Source: an uncultured Myxococcales bacterium (GTDB lineage: Bacteria > Myxococcota_A > UBA9042). Taken from it: DNA of 64,000 bases. Location of the stretch: contig CAIMLR010000002.1 in NCBI GenBank assembly GCA_903842345.1, forward strand, positions 1 through 64,000, in the 5' to 3' direction. Numbering within the stretch: position 1 is the first letter of the stretch; each line of letters begins with the position of its first letter. This document shows positions 45,970-55,270 of this stretch, piece by piece. Below the pieces are notes generated by a model. It was given only the letters and a program-made list of their open reading frames with translations. It searched no databases and had not been told where the DNA came from. The position numbers were made by a program, and so were the translations under genes.

Positions 45970-48900
45970 CTACAGGCCAGGGCAGATGTTGATGGCGCCA
46001 GGGGTGCCGCGATCCTTCAAGTGACAGGCCTGATCGCCCGCCCCAATGTCCTCGCAGACCTCAGTGGCGATACAGGCGGGCAGACCAACGCCGCACTTGG
46101 CGTTCGTACTCCCCGAGGTGGCAACATAAGCGCCATATGCGCACGCGCCACTCGACGCAGCCTGCCAGCAAGCCGCTGCGTCGTTGGCAGCCGTGTCGTA
46201 ACAGCTGCCGAGCAGCATCATCGCGTAGCCTTGGCCATACGGGAAGGTGGAATCGTATACGACCTGGTCAATCAGCGTGCCCGCAGGGTTGCTGAGGATC
46301 ACCTCGTCGCCGGCGTTGCTGAGGGAGAAACCGCTGCCTGCGGGGTTGTCCGCCATGCCGTAGAGGACCGGCACGTCATTGTTCAGCGTCAGATCGATCT
46401 TCTGGCCGATGACCGCATAGCCGCCCGCGGGGATCGTCAGCGCCGCGGTGCCCGGCGTCTTGGATGCGTTGCCGCCGACAAAGCCGTTGACGTCCTTGCA
46501 GTACGGGCCGTACGCCGCGTTCCAGACGATGTCGCTGGCGAGGGTGGTGTTGCCCTTGGCGTCAGCCGGCGCGGAGCCGCTGCCGTCATCCAACGCGATC
46601 GACACGGCGTCGCCCTTCCACGGCGCCGACCACTTCACCTGAAGACCGATCGGCCGGCGCATCGCCGCCCCAAACAACGTCGACGCCTGGAAGCTGGCGA
46701 CGCTGCCCTTGAGAGGATGCAGCAGCGCGCCGGAGCCGATCTCCTGCATGCCGCCGAGCGTCACCACCGCCGCATTCTGCCCCGTGGGCCAGCCACCGAC
46801 CGAGACCTGGAGCACGAGCGCGCCGTTGAGCAGCGCGTAGAGCTTGCCGTCGTCGTACGTCAGCGCCAGATGGAACCACTGCGCCTGGACCGCGTCCGCG
46901 ATGTCAAACACCGCCTGACCGACGAACACGCGCAGCTTGCCGCCCTGGACGCGCGCGCCAAACGAGGCGTCGCCAGAGACGCCGACGCTGAACAGGTCGC
47001 TGCAAGCGGAGAGACCGACCGCCGTGGGACACGTACCGGTGCCGTACAGTTCGTCCAGCAGGAACCAGCCGTGCGCGGTCAGGTTCTTGCCAAACGCCAG
47101 CGCGCTCTTGGGCGTGACGGTGACGACGCTGCTCGCGCCATTGAACTGCGCCATCGTGCAGGAACCCTCGACGTGGCACGTCGCATCGCAGCCGTCGCCC
47201 GCCTTGGTGTTGTGGTCGTCGCATTCCTCGCCGGCTTCAGTCAGCCCGTCGCCGCATGCCGCGGCGATCGTGTGCAGATCGCCCGTCGCGTCGCTCAGCT
47301 TCCAGCCCGTCAGGTCAATCGCCTTGGTCGTCGGGTTGTACAGCTCCAGCCACTCGCCCAGCACATCGTCCACCGCGTCCGGATTGACCTGGATTTCGGC
47401 GATCAGCAGCGTGCCGTCCGCCGTCGGCTTCACTTCCATGTGGCACGTGGCGTCGCAGCCATCGCCGGCTTTGGTATTGCCGTCATCGCATTCCTCGCCG
47501 AGGCTGAGCTGCACGATCTTGTCACCGCAGTACGGTTTGACCACGCAGATGCCGGACTGGCACCACTCGCTCGTCACGTCGTCGCACGGCGTGCCATCGG
47601 CCGCGTTGAGGCACAGGTTCTTGCACGTCGCGTTCAGCTTGCCCGGCGTGCCAAAATCGCCAGCGCTGCCGAGCCATTTGAACTTGCCCGGGCAGTAGTT
47701 CGCGGCGAGGTCGTTGTCCACCGCGGAGAAATGCTCGGGATCAAGCGACACCGACTTGCCGTCCTGGATGTCAAAGCCCACCGCGCTGGGCGTCTGCTTG
47801 ATGTATTTCACCGCGTCGATGGCCGTGCCGTTCCAGTCCAGGTCGATGGCGTCCGCGTTGTTGGCGAGCGTGAAGTCGCTGTAGACGTAGTCGACCGGCA
47901 CGCCGCCGTTCTTGGTTTTGTCGCCGTTGATGCCGAGCACGCGGAATCCCTTGGCCGGCACCAGCAGCGGCACGCCGGGGGAAATCGTGTGCTTCTGCGT
48001 CAGGTCGTCGTGGAGGATCCAGCCGCTGATGTCGATCGCCTGCTCCGTCGGGTTGTAGAACTCCACCCACTCGCCGAGGCTGTCCGTCACCGCCGCGGGC
48101 TTGACCATGAACTCGGTGATGACGATCTGGCCGACACTGAACGACTCGATCTGGCACGTCGCCGAGCAGCCGTCGCCCGAGAGCTTGTTGTTGTCGTCGC
48201 AGACCTCATACACGTCGACCTTGCCGTTGCCGCACGTCAGCGCGTCGCAGAAGTCGCCGTAGCCGTCTCCGTCGGTGTCTTTTTGGTCGCTGTTGGCGAT
48301 GAGCGGGCAGTTGTCACAGAGGTCGCCGACGCCGTCGTGGTCGCCGTCCAGCTGCGTCACGTTGGCGACCGTCGGGCAGTTGTCGCAGACGTCGCCCAAT
48401 CCGTCGCTGTCGCTGTCTTTTTGGCTGCTGTTGCTGTCAAACGGGCAGTTGTCGACCTCGTTCTTGACGCCGTCGCCGTCCTTGTCGCCGCCGGACGCGA
48501 TGCACGACGTGTTGGGCTTGTCGGGCGTGCCGAGGTCGCTGGACGTCGGATCCGCGGTGTTGAACGCGGTGTCCGCCTGGCACCAGAACTTCGCGAGGTC
48601 ATTGGCCTCAACTGAGTGGTACTGCGGATCCAACTGCAGCGCTTTGCCGGACACCGGCGTCGGCGTCAGCAAACCGTAATGCACGCTGTCGATCACCGCC
48701 GCGCCGTGCAGCACCGCCAGCGTATCGTCCACATCGTCCAGCGTGAACGTGACCGGCCACGCCCAGTCGATCTGCGCGCCGCCGTTGTAGAGCGTGTCCG
48801 TTGAACCGCCGAGCGCCAGCCGTGCGCCCGGAGCGATGCTCAGCGCCGGCAGCGTCACTTGGCCGCCCTTGCCGCTCTTGAGCACCCAGCCGGTGAGGTC

Positions 48901-50181
48901 GAGCGTCTTGGCCGAGCCGTTGTACAGCTCCAGCCATTCGCCCGGCTGCGAGTCGGCATTGTACGGCACCGCCATGATTTCCGTGATGACAAGCTCGACC
49001 GGCACGACCGCCGCGACTTTGCAGTCGGAGGTGCAGCCATCGTCGTTGTCCTGATTGCCGTCGTCGCACTGCTCGGCCGTCACGCTTTGGTTGGCGCAGC
49101 CCGCGCTCGGCGCACCGCCGGGGTACTTGACGTCCAATTCCGCGTCGCCGCAGCACGCCGGGTCGCACGCGTCGCCCGCACCGTCGCCGTCGGTGTCGAG
49201 TTGATCGGCGTTGGCGGCGCCCGGGCAGTTGTCGCAAACGTCGCCCTTCTTGTCGCTGTCCTGATCGGCCTGATCGGGGTTGGCGACCGTCGGGCAGTTG
49301 TCCTTGCCGTCCACGATGCCGTCGCTGTCCGTGTCGACCGGCTTGGGGCAATCCGCGTTGCCTGCGCCCGGCGTGCCGAAATCGCCGCTGCCGTACGCGC
49401 TGGCGCCGTTGCACCAGAAGTCGATGTTGTCGTTGCCCGTCGCGGTGGCGTGGCCCGGATCGAGGCTCCACGATTTGCCGTCGACCGGCAGTTGCCCCGC
49501 GTCCCACGCGACCATGTCCTGCAGCGTGGCGCCGACGCCAACCGCGTTGTGCAGGGCGAGGCCGCCGGTGGCGTTGGCCAACTTGATTTCGTCGCCGTAC
49601 TCGTAGTCGCACTTCACGCCGCCGTTGGTGGCGATGTCCGCGTTGCGGCACAGCGTCGCGACGCCGCCGGGCGGCACAAAGACGCCGCACGCGAAGACGG
49701 TGTGGCTGAGGCCGTCGGCGGTGCTGAGGTACAGGCCGGTCAGCGGAATCGGGCTGGTCGTGGTGTTGAGCAGTTCGATCCACTCGCCGAGCGCGTCGCC
49801 AACCGCCTTGGGGTGAATCATCAGTTCGTTGACGATGAGGCTGCCTGCCGCCAGCGCGACTGGCACAGGATCGCAGCCCGCGTCGACCGCCGCATCCGTC
49901 CCCTGGCTGTCCGCTGCGTCGGTCGCATCCGCCGCATCGGCCGTGTCCTTGACCGCAACGTCCTTGCCCGAGTCCGGCGTCGTATCCGGCTCGACCGTGT
50001 CGCCCGTCGCCGTGCTGTCCGCGCTGGCATCGACGGCGTCATCCGCCGCAACGTCGCAATCCGTGCCTTCGCAAGCGCCGGTGTCCGTTGGGTTGTCGCC
50101 ACCTGACACGGGCGTCTGGCCACAGCCGGCAGCCAGGACCGCGCACAAGGCAAGAGAACTCAAGCGATTGAACATCTTCAT
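45970..50181 (-). CDS. Multidomain lipoprotein with lamin-tail, TSP3, DUF4215 and LamG modules
   Basis: The 1,403-residue product begins with a lipobox (LAAGC) and an acidic Asp/Thr/Ala linker. I see three complete lamin-tail-type domains (for example '[20 protein letters not shown]', '[20 protein letters not shown]', '[20 protein letters not shown]'). They alternate with calcium-binding TSP3 repeats ([13 protein letters not shown] type) and four myxobacterial Cys repeats ([17 protein letters not shown] type). A fourth lamin-tail domain is split: its first half (about 47270-47420) is followed by a Cys repeat plus a LamG domain (about 46690-47265), then its second half (about 46020-46480). It is likely an outer-surface protein. 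Start ATG 50181 gives the signal peptide. Confidence 0.75.
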   Translation of the reverse strand: MKMFNRLSSLALCAVLAAGCGQTPVSGGDNPTDTGACEGTDCDVAADDAVDASADSTATGDTVEPDTTPDSGKDVAVKDTADAADATDAADSQGTDAAVDAGCDPVPVALAAGSLIVNELMIHPKAVGDALGEWIELLNTTTSPIPLTGLYLSTADGLSHTVFACGVFVPPGGVATLCRNADIATNGGVKCDYEYGDEIKLANATGGLALHNAVGVGATLQDMVAWDAGQLPVDGKSWSLDPGHATATGNDNIDFWCNGASAYGSGDFGTPGAGNADCPKPVDTDSDGIVDGKDNCPTVANPDQADQDSDKKGDVCDNCPGAANADQLDTDGDGAGDACDPACCGDAELDVKYPGGAPSAGCANQSVTAEQCDDGNQDNDDGCTSDCKVAAVVPVELVITEIMAVPYNADSQPGEWLELYNGSAKTLDLTGWVLKSGKGGQVTLPALSIAPGARLALGGSTDTLYNGGAQIDWAWPVTFTLDDVDDTLAVLHGAAVIDSVHYGLLTPTPVSGKALQLDPQYHSVEANDLAKFWCQADTAFNTADPTSSDLGTPDKPNTSCIASGGDKDGDGVKNEVDNCPFDSNSSQKDSDSDGLGDVCDNCPTVANVTQLDGDHDGVGDLCDNCPLIANSDQKDTDGDGYGDFCDALTCGNGKVDVYEVCDDNNKLSGDGCSATCQIESFSVGQIVITEFMVKPAAVTDSLGEWVEFYNPTEQAIDISGWILHDDLTQKHTISPGVPLLVPAKGFRVLGINGDKTKNGGVPVDYVYSDFTLANNADAIDLDWNGTAIDAVKYIKQTPSAVGFDIQDGKSVSLDPEHFSAVDNDLAANYCPGKFKWLGSAGDFGTPGKLNATCKNLCLNAADGTPCDDVTSEWCQSGICVVKPYCGDKIVQLSLGEECDDGNTKAGDGCDATCHMEVKPTADGTLLIAEIQVNPDAVDDVLGEWLELYNPTTKAIDLTGWKLSDATGDLHTIAAACGDGLTEAGEECDDHNTKAGDGCDATCHVEGSCTMAQFNGASSVVTVTPKSALAFGKNLTAHGWFLLDELYGTGTCPTAVGLSACSDLFSVGVSGDASFGARVQGGKLRVFVGQAVFDIADAVQAQWFHLALTYDDGKLYALLNGALVLQVSVGGWPTGQNAAVVTLGGMQEIGSGALLHPLKGSVASFQASTLFGAAMRRPIGLQVKWSAPWKGDAVSIALDDGSGSAPADAKGNTTLASDIVWNAAYGPYCKDVNGFVGGNASKTPGTAALTIPAGGYAVIGQKIDLTLNNDVPVLYGMADNPAGSGFSLSNAGDEVILSNPAGTLIDQVVYDSTFPYGQGYAMMLLGSCYDTAANDAAACWQAASSGACAYGAYVATSGSTNAKCGVGLPACIATEVCEDIGAGDQACHLKDRGTPGAINICPGL

Positions 50182-50228
50182 CGGGGATTCCACTCCAGGT
50201 CACTGGCATCAGAAAGAGCCGGAGCAGA

Positions 50229-51632
50229 CTACGGCACCGGGGACGCGTGCGCAACTTGCCCGGCACCCGCGTGCAGCGTTCCCAACCACGTCAGCTCCGC
50301 CTCGCTGCGGTAGACGACGTGGAGCGCTTGGGTGGTATCGCGCCCATCGATCGCCACCTTGCCGGACTGCCGGGCCAGCGCCGCGGCCACGCCGTGCGCC
50401 AGCAACAAACGCCGCGTCAGGTTGCCCAAGCCCGCATCGAGCTCGCCGAGGATGACCTGCACCTGCAAGTCGTTCGTCACGATGTCGTGCAGGTGCTGCT
50501 GCGCCTGTTCCGTCAGCGGCAGGGGCGACGCCAGTGCGGCGAGACCATCCGCCAGGTGCTGCAACCGCTGCCGATCGCGCGGATGCGCTTGGGTCGCCGC
50601 GGCGTCGCGCAGGTCCGCCTCGGCTTGCACGCGCACGGAATCCGGCCAGAGCCCCGCGGGCGCACGCAGGCCCGTGCGCAACCGGTGCAAGTCGGTCGAC
50701 CACGCGATGTCCGGCCCCTCCGCCAGCGCGACCTGCCGCTGCTGCACGGCTGTCTCCGCCAACTCCAAAACGCGTTCAAGCCATAGCGACGGATCGCAAG
50801 TCGGTGGCTCGGCCGCCAGGAACCGCGCCCGCAGCGCCTGCCAATCGGTCCAGCGGATCGGCAGGCCCGCGGCGAGCATCACCGGCATGTGCACGGCCAG
50901 TGCCACAGCGCCATCGGCCAGCAGCGCGCGGATCTCGGCCTCACGCTCGGGCCACGGCACCGCGGCCTCACGCGACCGGTCATAGCCGTCGCACGCCAGC
51001 AGCAGGGAAACGTGGACGCCATCGGGGGACTGGTGCAGGCGGAGCGGAAACTGCCGGCACGTCAATGGCTTGGCTTGCGGACCGTGGGCGAGGTGGATCT
51101 CACACAGGCTGTCATCGCCCTGCGCCACGCATTGACCCGCGGCATCGCGCGCCATGCCGCGCACTTCCTTGCCGCGAAACTGGGCGATCTCAAAACGCGG
51201 CGCGCCGGGGGCAAAGCGGCGCTGGCGGCCAAAATCGCGGGTCATCATCTGGGCGGCCTCGGCCGGATGGATCGGCCCGAGGAACGAGGCGCTGCAGCAC
51301 GTCCCCGTCCCCACGCAGCCGTGCTGCGGTGGCCGCAAGCCGTCGGGCCAACGCAGGGGCACGTTGGGCGTCGGGGACGCAAGCAGCGCGCGCTCGGTCT
51401 GCAGCGCCACGCGCGCGTCACTGCGCGGACCCGCGAGCAGGTACAGCCGCGCCAAGGCCGTCAGCCGCGCCTGCGCGTCTTTTCCAGCGATCTGTTGGAT
51501 GTCGGCAAAGGTGCACGGCCGCTGGAGCAGGGCCGCAATCAAGCGCTTGTCGCGATCGCCCAAACGAATGGCACGCTGCAGCGGCGGATCCAGCAGGCGA
51601 TCGCCGTCCAGCCGCAGCCCGGGCCGCAGCAC
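50229..51632 (-). CDS. YkgJ/FliB-type CxxCxxCC-family protein
   Basis: The 467-residue soluble protein contains a Cys cluster typical of the putative zinc- or iron-chelating CxxCxxCC family. It is seen as 'CVGTGTCCSASF', 'CEIHLAHG' and 'KPLTCRQFPLRL'. The C-terminal half is helical and not recognised. Some relatives act as flagellin lysine methylases (FliB), but no flagellar gene is present. The GTG start at 51632 has no strong ribosome-binding site. It lies 12 bp after pspA and is probably cotranscribed with it. Confidence 0.65.
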   Translation of the reverse strand: MLRPGLRLDGDRLLDPPLQRAIRLGDRDKRLIAALLQRPCTFADIQQIAGKDAQARLTALARLYLLAGPRSDARVALQTERALLASPTPNVPLRWPDGLRPPQHGCVGTGTCCSASFLGPIHPAEAAQMMTRDFGRQRRFAPGAPRFEIAQFRGKEVRGMARDAAGQCVAQGDDSLCEIHLAHGPQAKPLTCRQFPLRLHQSPDGVHVSLLLACDGYDRSREAAVPWPEREAEIRALLADGAVALAVHMPVMLAAGLPIRWTDWQALRARFLAAEPPTCDPSLWLERVLELAETAVQQRQVALAEGPDIAWSTDLHRLRTGLRAPAGLWPDSVRVQAEADLRDAAATQAHPRDRQRLQHLADGLAALASPLPLTEQAQQHLHDIVTNDLQVQVILGELDAGLGNLTRRLLLAHGVAAALARQSGKVAIDGRDTTQALHVVYRSEAELTWLGTLHAGAGQVAHASPVP

Positions 51633-51644
51633 GTAGCGCAGCGA

Positions 51645-52412
51645 CTAGACCTTGGACTTGCTGGGAATGCCGATATCCGGCACCGGGATGTCCTCAATCG
51701 CAACATCCTCCACCGACAGCGCTTTGGCCGACGGCGCGGGCAGGATCCCCATCTTGGCCTTCAGCGCCGCGAGCGCGTCGCTCGGACCCTGCTGGCTCTC
51801 CAACTTCTTGAACTTGTCGTCCAGCGTCGCGCCGCTCACATCCGCCGCGATTTCCGCTGACGCCGACGCTTCCGCTTCCAGCTGGTCGACTTTCTCCGCC
51901 ATCCGGCCAAACGTGTCGAACGCCGAATTGTCGTTGAGCCCCGCCATCGTGTTCTGGATGGTCTTCTGCGCATCCGCCCGCTTGGCGCGCGCCACAAGCA
52001 GATCCTTCTTGCGCTTGGCTTCGTCGATCTTGTTGTTCAGCTGCACGAGCGACGCGCGGAGCGACTCCGTCGCCGCCTTCTGCGCTTCCCACTGCTTCTG
52101 CCACTCCGCCGCCTGCGACGCCTCAGACTGCTGACGCGTCAGCGCTTCCTGCGCCAGGCCATCCTCGCCGGCCTTGACCGCGATCATCGCCTTGCGCTCC
52201 CATTCCGCCGCGTTCAGCTGCGCCTGCTGCAGCTTGGCCTGCAAGCGCTTCTCGTCGGCGATGGCCACCGCCACCTGCTCTTTGGCCTTGATGAACTGGT
52301 CGCGCATGTCGATGAGCAGCTGCTCGAGGATCTTCTCCGGATCCTCCGCCTTCGACACCGCGGCATTCACGTTCGAGCGAACAAGGAGACCAATGCGATC
52401 AAACAAGCCCAT
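51645..52412 (-). CDS. pspA: PspA/IM30 family membrane-stress protein
   Basis: The 255-residue protein is a long coiled coil starting MGLFDRIGLLVRSNVNA, the amphipathic helix typical of PspA/Vipp1. Family members oligomerise on the inner membrane and maintain its integrity under stress. The last 30 residues carry a Pro/Ile-rich tail. No pspBC, pspF or liaI gene is nearby; the upstream gene is YbjN-like and the downstream gene is of CxxCxxCC type. The ATG at 52412 is at the family start. Confidence 0.88.
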   Translation of the reverse strand: MGLFDRIGLLVRSNVNAAVSKAEDPEKILEQLLIDMRDQFIKAKEQVAVAIADEKRLQAKLQQAQLNAAEWERKAMIAVKAGEDGLAQEALTRQQSEASQAAEWQKQWEAQKAATESLRASLVQLNNKIDEAKRKKDLLVARAKRADAQKTIQNTMAGLNDNSAFDTFGRMAEKVDQLEAEASASAEIAADVSGATLDDKFKKLESQQGPSDALAALKAKMGILPAPSAKALSVEDVAIEDIPVPDIGIPSKSKV

Positions 52413-52442
52413 GTTATCCCTCGTCAAATAGAATCGTTTGGC

Positions 52443-52868
52443 TCAGGCCAATTTGGCCAGCACGCCTTGGCGATGCTCCATGATGGCCAGCGACAGCGAG
52501 TCGATGGCCGCCAGGAATTCGTTCTGGTCCAGATTCTCCGACTGCATGCACTCGACCGCCACCAGCGCATTGCCTTCCAGCGCATACGCGCCTTGCAGCA
52601 TGTCCGATGCGTTGAGCTGCAGCAGGTGGCGAAAGAGCTTCGCGGCCTTGGCGTCCGACAGATCCGCCGGCAGGTCCATCAGCTTCACGCGGAAAATCAC
52701 CAGCGGCTCCGTGTTCTGCACCACGATCTGCGCGCCGACCCAATTGGGATCGCGCAACAGCCACGTGCCATCGCCAATGTGTTCGTGGGCAATGCCGGCG
52801 TTCAACAGGAAGCTTTCCAGTTTCTCAGCGCTGTGGCTCGCGCTGCTGGAGGTGGAATCGTTGGCCAT
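52443..52868 (-). CDS. YbjN-domain/type III chaperone-like protein
   Basis: The 141-residue protein has the alpha/beta pattern of YbjN (DUF1821), a fold related to type III secretion chaperones ('GDGTWLLRDPNWVGAQIVV', 'LLQLNASDMLQGAYALEG'). It lies 30 bp upstream of pspA and likely forms an operon with it. YbjN-like proteins are found next to PspA in other genomes, which supports a shared membrane-stress role. No secretion system genes are present. Confidence 0.7.
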   Translation of the reverse strand: MANDSTSSSASHSAEKLESFLLNAGIAHEHIGDGTWLLRDPNWVGAQIVVQNTEPLVIFRVKLMDLPADLSDAKAAKLFRHLLQLNASDMLQGAYALEGNALVAVECMQSENLDQNEFLAAIDSLSLAIMEHRQGVLAKLA

Positions 52869-52998
52869 GACAACCTCGCCTGAAAGACGCAGCCAGTGTA
52901 GGCCGCGGGTCCACGTCGGTCAACGTCGGTTGCCGCGCCCCACGCGTGTGGCACAATGCCTGGAAGGCCGCCGATGTGGCCAAAAAGCGGATACGACG

Positions 52999-53847
52999 AT
53001 GCTGCGATTGGGACGGACAATGTGGGTGATGCTGGCGCTGGCGACAGCGTGCACAAAGCCGACGGGGCAAGCGGGTGCCGACGGGGCGGAGAAGCCGATT
53101 CCGCTCGAAGTGCTCGCGCACGGGGCTGAACAGGAGTTCGGCGCGATGCTGGAAGTGCTGGACTCGGAGCGGCCGACGCGCGTGGCGCTGGGCGCGGTGA
53201 ATGCGACGCTGGTCACCAGCGGCTTGGCGCGCGGCTTGCCGAGCCTGCCGGCACCGGAAGATGCCGAAGCGTGCTTTCGCGACGCTGCCGCGAGCCGCGG
53301 TCTGGAAATCAGCAGCATCCAGTCCCAAGTGCCGGAGCTCGTGCCGCCGGTCGACTCCAAGCTGAAGCCCGGGCAACGGTGGCAGGTCAAGCGCGACGAT
53401 CTGCTCGGTCGCATCTCAGTCAACGTCGTGGTCAACGGTCCGCTGCCCGCGATCGCCTCGATGATTGACGAGATCGCCACCTGCAAACGGCTCGTGGCCG
53501 TGCGGACGGCCAAGGTCCAAGGGAGCACCGTGCGGCTCGCCGCAGACGCCTGGTTTGAGCGCAATCTCGCCGCGCCGGAGCTCGACGTGCGCTGGCGCTC
53601 GCTGGACGAACGCCTGACCGCAGCGGGGTGGAAGCCGGACGATCCGGCGCTGGCCAAGGATCCGGCGTATGCGCGGTTGAAGGCCGCCGTTGACGCGGGC
53701 CGAGGGCAACTGCCGCGTGCGCGCAACCTGATGAAGACGGGCGTCGAGCTGCCGCGGTGGATCACGCGTGCCCGCGAGCTCATCACGCTGAAGCAGGAAA
53801 TCATGCAGATTCACGGCGCCAAGCTGTTGGGGCTGAGTCCGGGCTAG
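52999..53847 (+). CDS. Lipoprotein with PilO-like periplasmic domain
   Basis: The 282-residue product begins at ATG 52999 with a signal peptide and lipobox (ALATAC). The middle part ('VVVNGPLPAIASMIDEIATC', 'RLAADAWFER') has the ferredoxin-like pattern seen in PilO and GspM proteins, but the match is weak. It is alone on the plus strand and divergent from the YbjN-like gene. Its stop overlaps the stop of the convergent PEGA gene within a palindromic CTAG. Confidence 0.5.
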   Translation: MLRLGRTMWVMLALATACTKPTGQAGADGAEKPIPLEVLAHGAEQEFGAMLEVLDSERPTRVALGAVNATLVTSGLARGLPSLPAPEDAEACFRDAAASRGLEISSIQSQVPELVPPVDSKLKPGQRWQVKRDDLLGRISVNVVVNGPLPAIASMIDEIATCKRLVAVRTAKVQGSTVRLAADAWFERNLAAPELDVRWRSLDERLTAAGWKPDDPALAKDPAYARLKAAVDAGRGQLPRARNLMKTGVELPRWITRARELITLKQEIMQIHGAKLLGLSPG

Positions 53848-55115
53848 AACCGGATGACGAGGCCGCCCTCGCCCGTGCCGTACTTGGATGCAACGGGCGC
53901 GGATTTGCGCGTCGCCAGCAGCACCGCGACGGTTGAACCCGCGGCAGCAACGCCGATGACCGTCCAGAACCACCACGTTTTGTAGACCGGCGTGCCGTGT
54001 ACCACTGCCGGCGCCTCGTAAACCGGCAGCTCCGGAATGCGGAACAGGTCGTCGACGAGCTTGTCGATCAGCTCCTTGTCGCGCTTCTGCCACTTGATCT
54101 CGCGGTGGACGCGATTCACGACCTGGCGACCGGCGAGATTGGCCAGCGCCAGCTCAACCTTCATCTTGTCGCGCGTCCCCGTTGCCCGCAGCGCCACCGC
54201 ATAGGTCGCGCCGCCCAAACCCTGCGCTTCCGTCAGGTCATTGGGCTCAACCGCGCCTTCAAAAATCTCGGCGAGGCGATCGCACACCGAGTCAAACGTC
54301 GCCTTGCGCTTGGCCGGTGGCAGCTCTTCCACAACGGCCGGCGACTCCGGCTGCGTCTGCTGCAGCATCTTGGCGCGCCGCGCGCTGCCGTGCTTGGCCA
54401 TCGTGATGAACTGCTCGCCCGCCGTCGTCCTCACCCACACCGGCGACAGGCCCTGGAACACGCCGTTCACGTACACGCGGGCGTTGGCCGGCGTCGTCCG
54501 CACTTCGTACTGGATCCGCTGGCGCGCCAACACTTCTTTGCGCGCCGCGTCATAGGCGCCTTGCACCTTCGCGGGAAACTCCGTGAAATCCTGCTCATAC
54601 TTCAGGTCGGCCTGGACGCTCCGGGCAAAGTTGGCGACCGCCTTCTTCTCCTCACCGTCCAGCAGCTGCGCCACGCCCAGCAGCGCCATGGCCCGCGGCA
54701 GCACTGCGAGGTCCGGCAGCAGTGCATACGCCTCGAGGTAGCTCTCCACTGCGGCGTCAAAATCCTCGGTCGCAGCCGCGTACTTGCCGGCGGCCAGCTT
54801 GGTCTTGCCCGACTTCACGAGGCCATCGCCGCTGCGCACGCTCGCCACCGCGTTGTCTTCCGCGCCCCGATTCAGCTCCTCATCGAGGTCGCGGTACCGC
54901 ACTTGCTTGGAGCGTCGCAGGGAACGCGCCACGTCAAAGGCGATTTCGCGCAGCGCAGGCTCGTCGTGGCTCAGGTCAAAAAGCGTCGTGAGCGGCGCGT
55001 CCTGCGCCGACGCGGCCGGCGGCGGGGCAGCCAACGCTGGCGCCACCGGCCAGGTCACGGCAAGCAGCGGCAGGAACAGGGCGAACGCGGTCGGTCGGTG
55101 CCATTTGGCGCGCAT
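53844..55115 (-). CDS. Exported PEGA-domain protein with C-terminal membrane helix
   Basis: The 423-residue protein has a signal peptide ending AALA, TPR-like helices (about 80-170) and a PEGA domain ('EVRTTPANARVYVNGVFQG', about 195-260). A mixed alpha/beta region follows. One hydrophobic helix ('WWFWTVIGVAAAGSTVAVLL') lies near the C-terminus. The helix suggests insertion in the inner membrane with most of the protein in the periplasm. It resembles the PEGA/TPR protein at 34624-36570 in order of domains but lacks the barrel-like end. Function is not known. Confidence 0.6.
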   Translation of the reverse strand: MRAKWHRPTAFALFLPLLAVTWPVAPALAAPPPAASAQDAPLTTLFDLSHDEPALREIAFDVARSLRRSKQVRYRDLDEELNRGAEDNAVASVRSGDGLVKSGKTKLAAGKYAAATEDFDAAVESYLEAYALLPDLAVLPRAMALLGVAQLLDGEEKKAVANFARSVQADLKYEQDFTEFPAKVQGAYDAARKEVLARQRIQYEVRTTPANARVYVNGVFQGLSPVWVRTTAGEQFITMAKHGSARRAKMLQQTQPESPAVVEELPPAKRKATFDSVCDRLAEIFEGAVEPNDLTEAQGLGGATYAVALRATGTRDKMKVELALANLAGRQVVNRVHREIKWQKRDKELIDKLVDDLFRIPELPVYEAPAVVHGTPVYKTWWFWTVIGVAAAGSTVAVLLATRKSAPVASKYGTGEGGLVIRF

Positions 55116-55270
55116 GGAGAGTCTCCCGGGCGGCATTTGACCCGGAAGTGGAGGGCGCGTCAAATCCGCGGCAGGGGAGGGCAGCGCGCGAGGGCGGCCA
55201 AAACGCGCAAACACGGCGGTGGTTGGCCACGCGCCGTGTTTGCTGGAACCCTCAGACTGCGGCTACGCCG

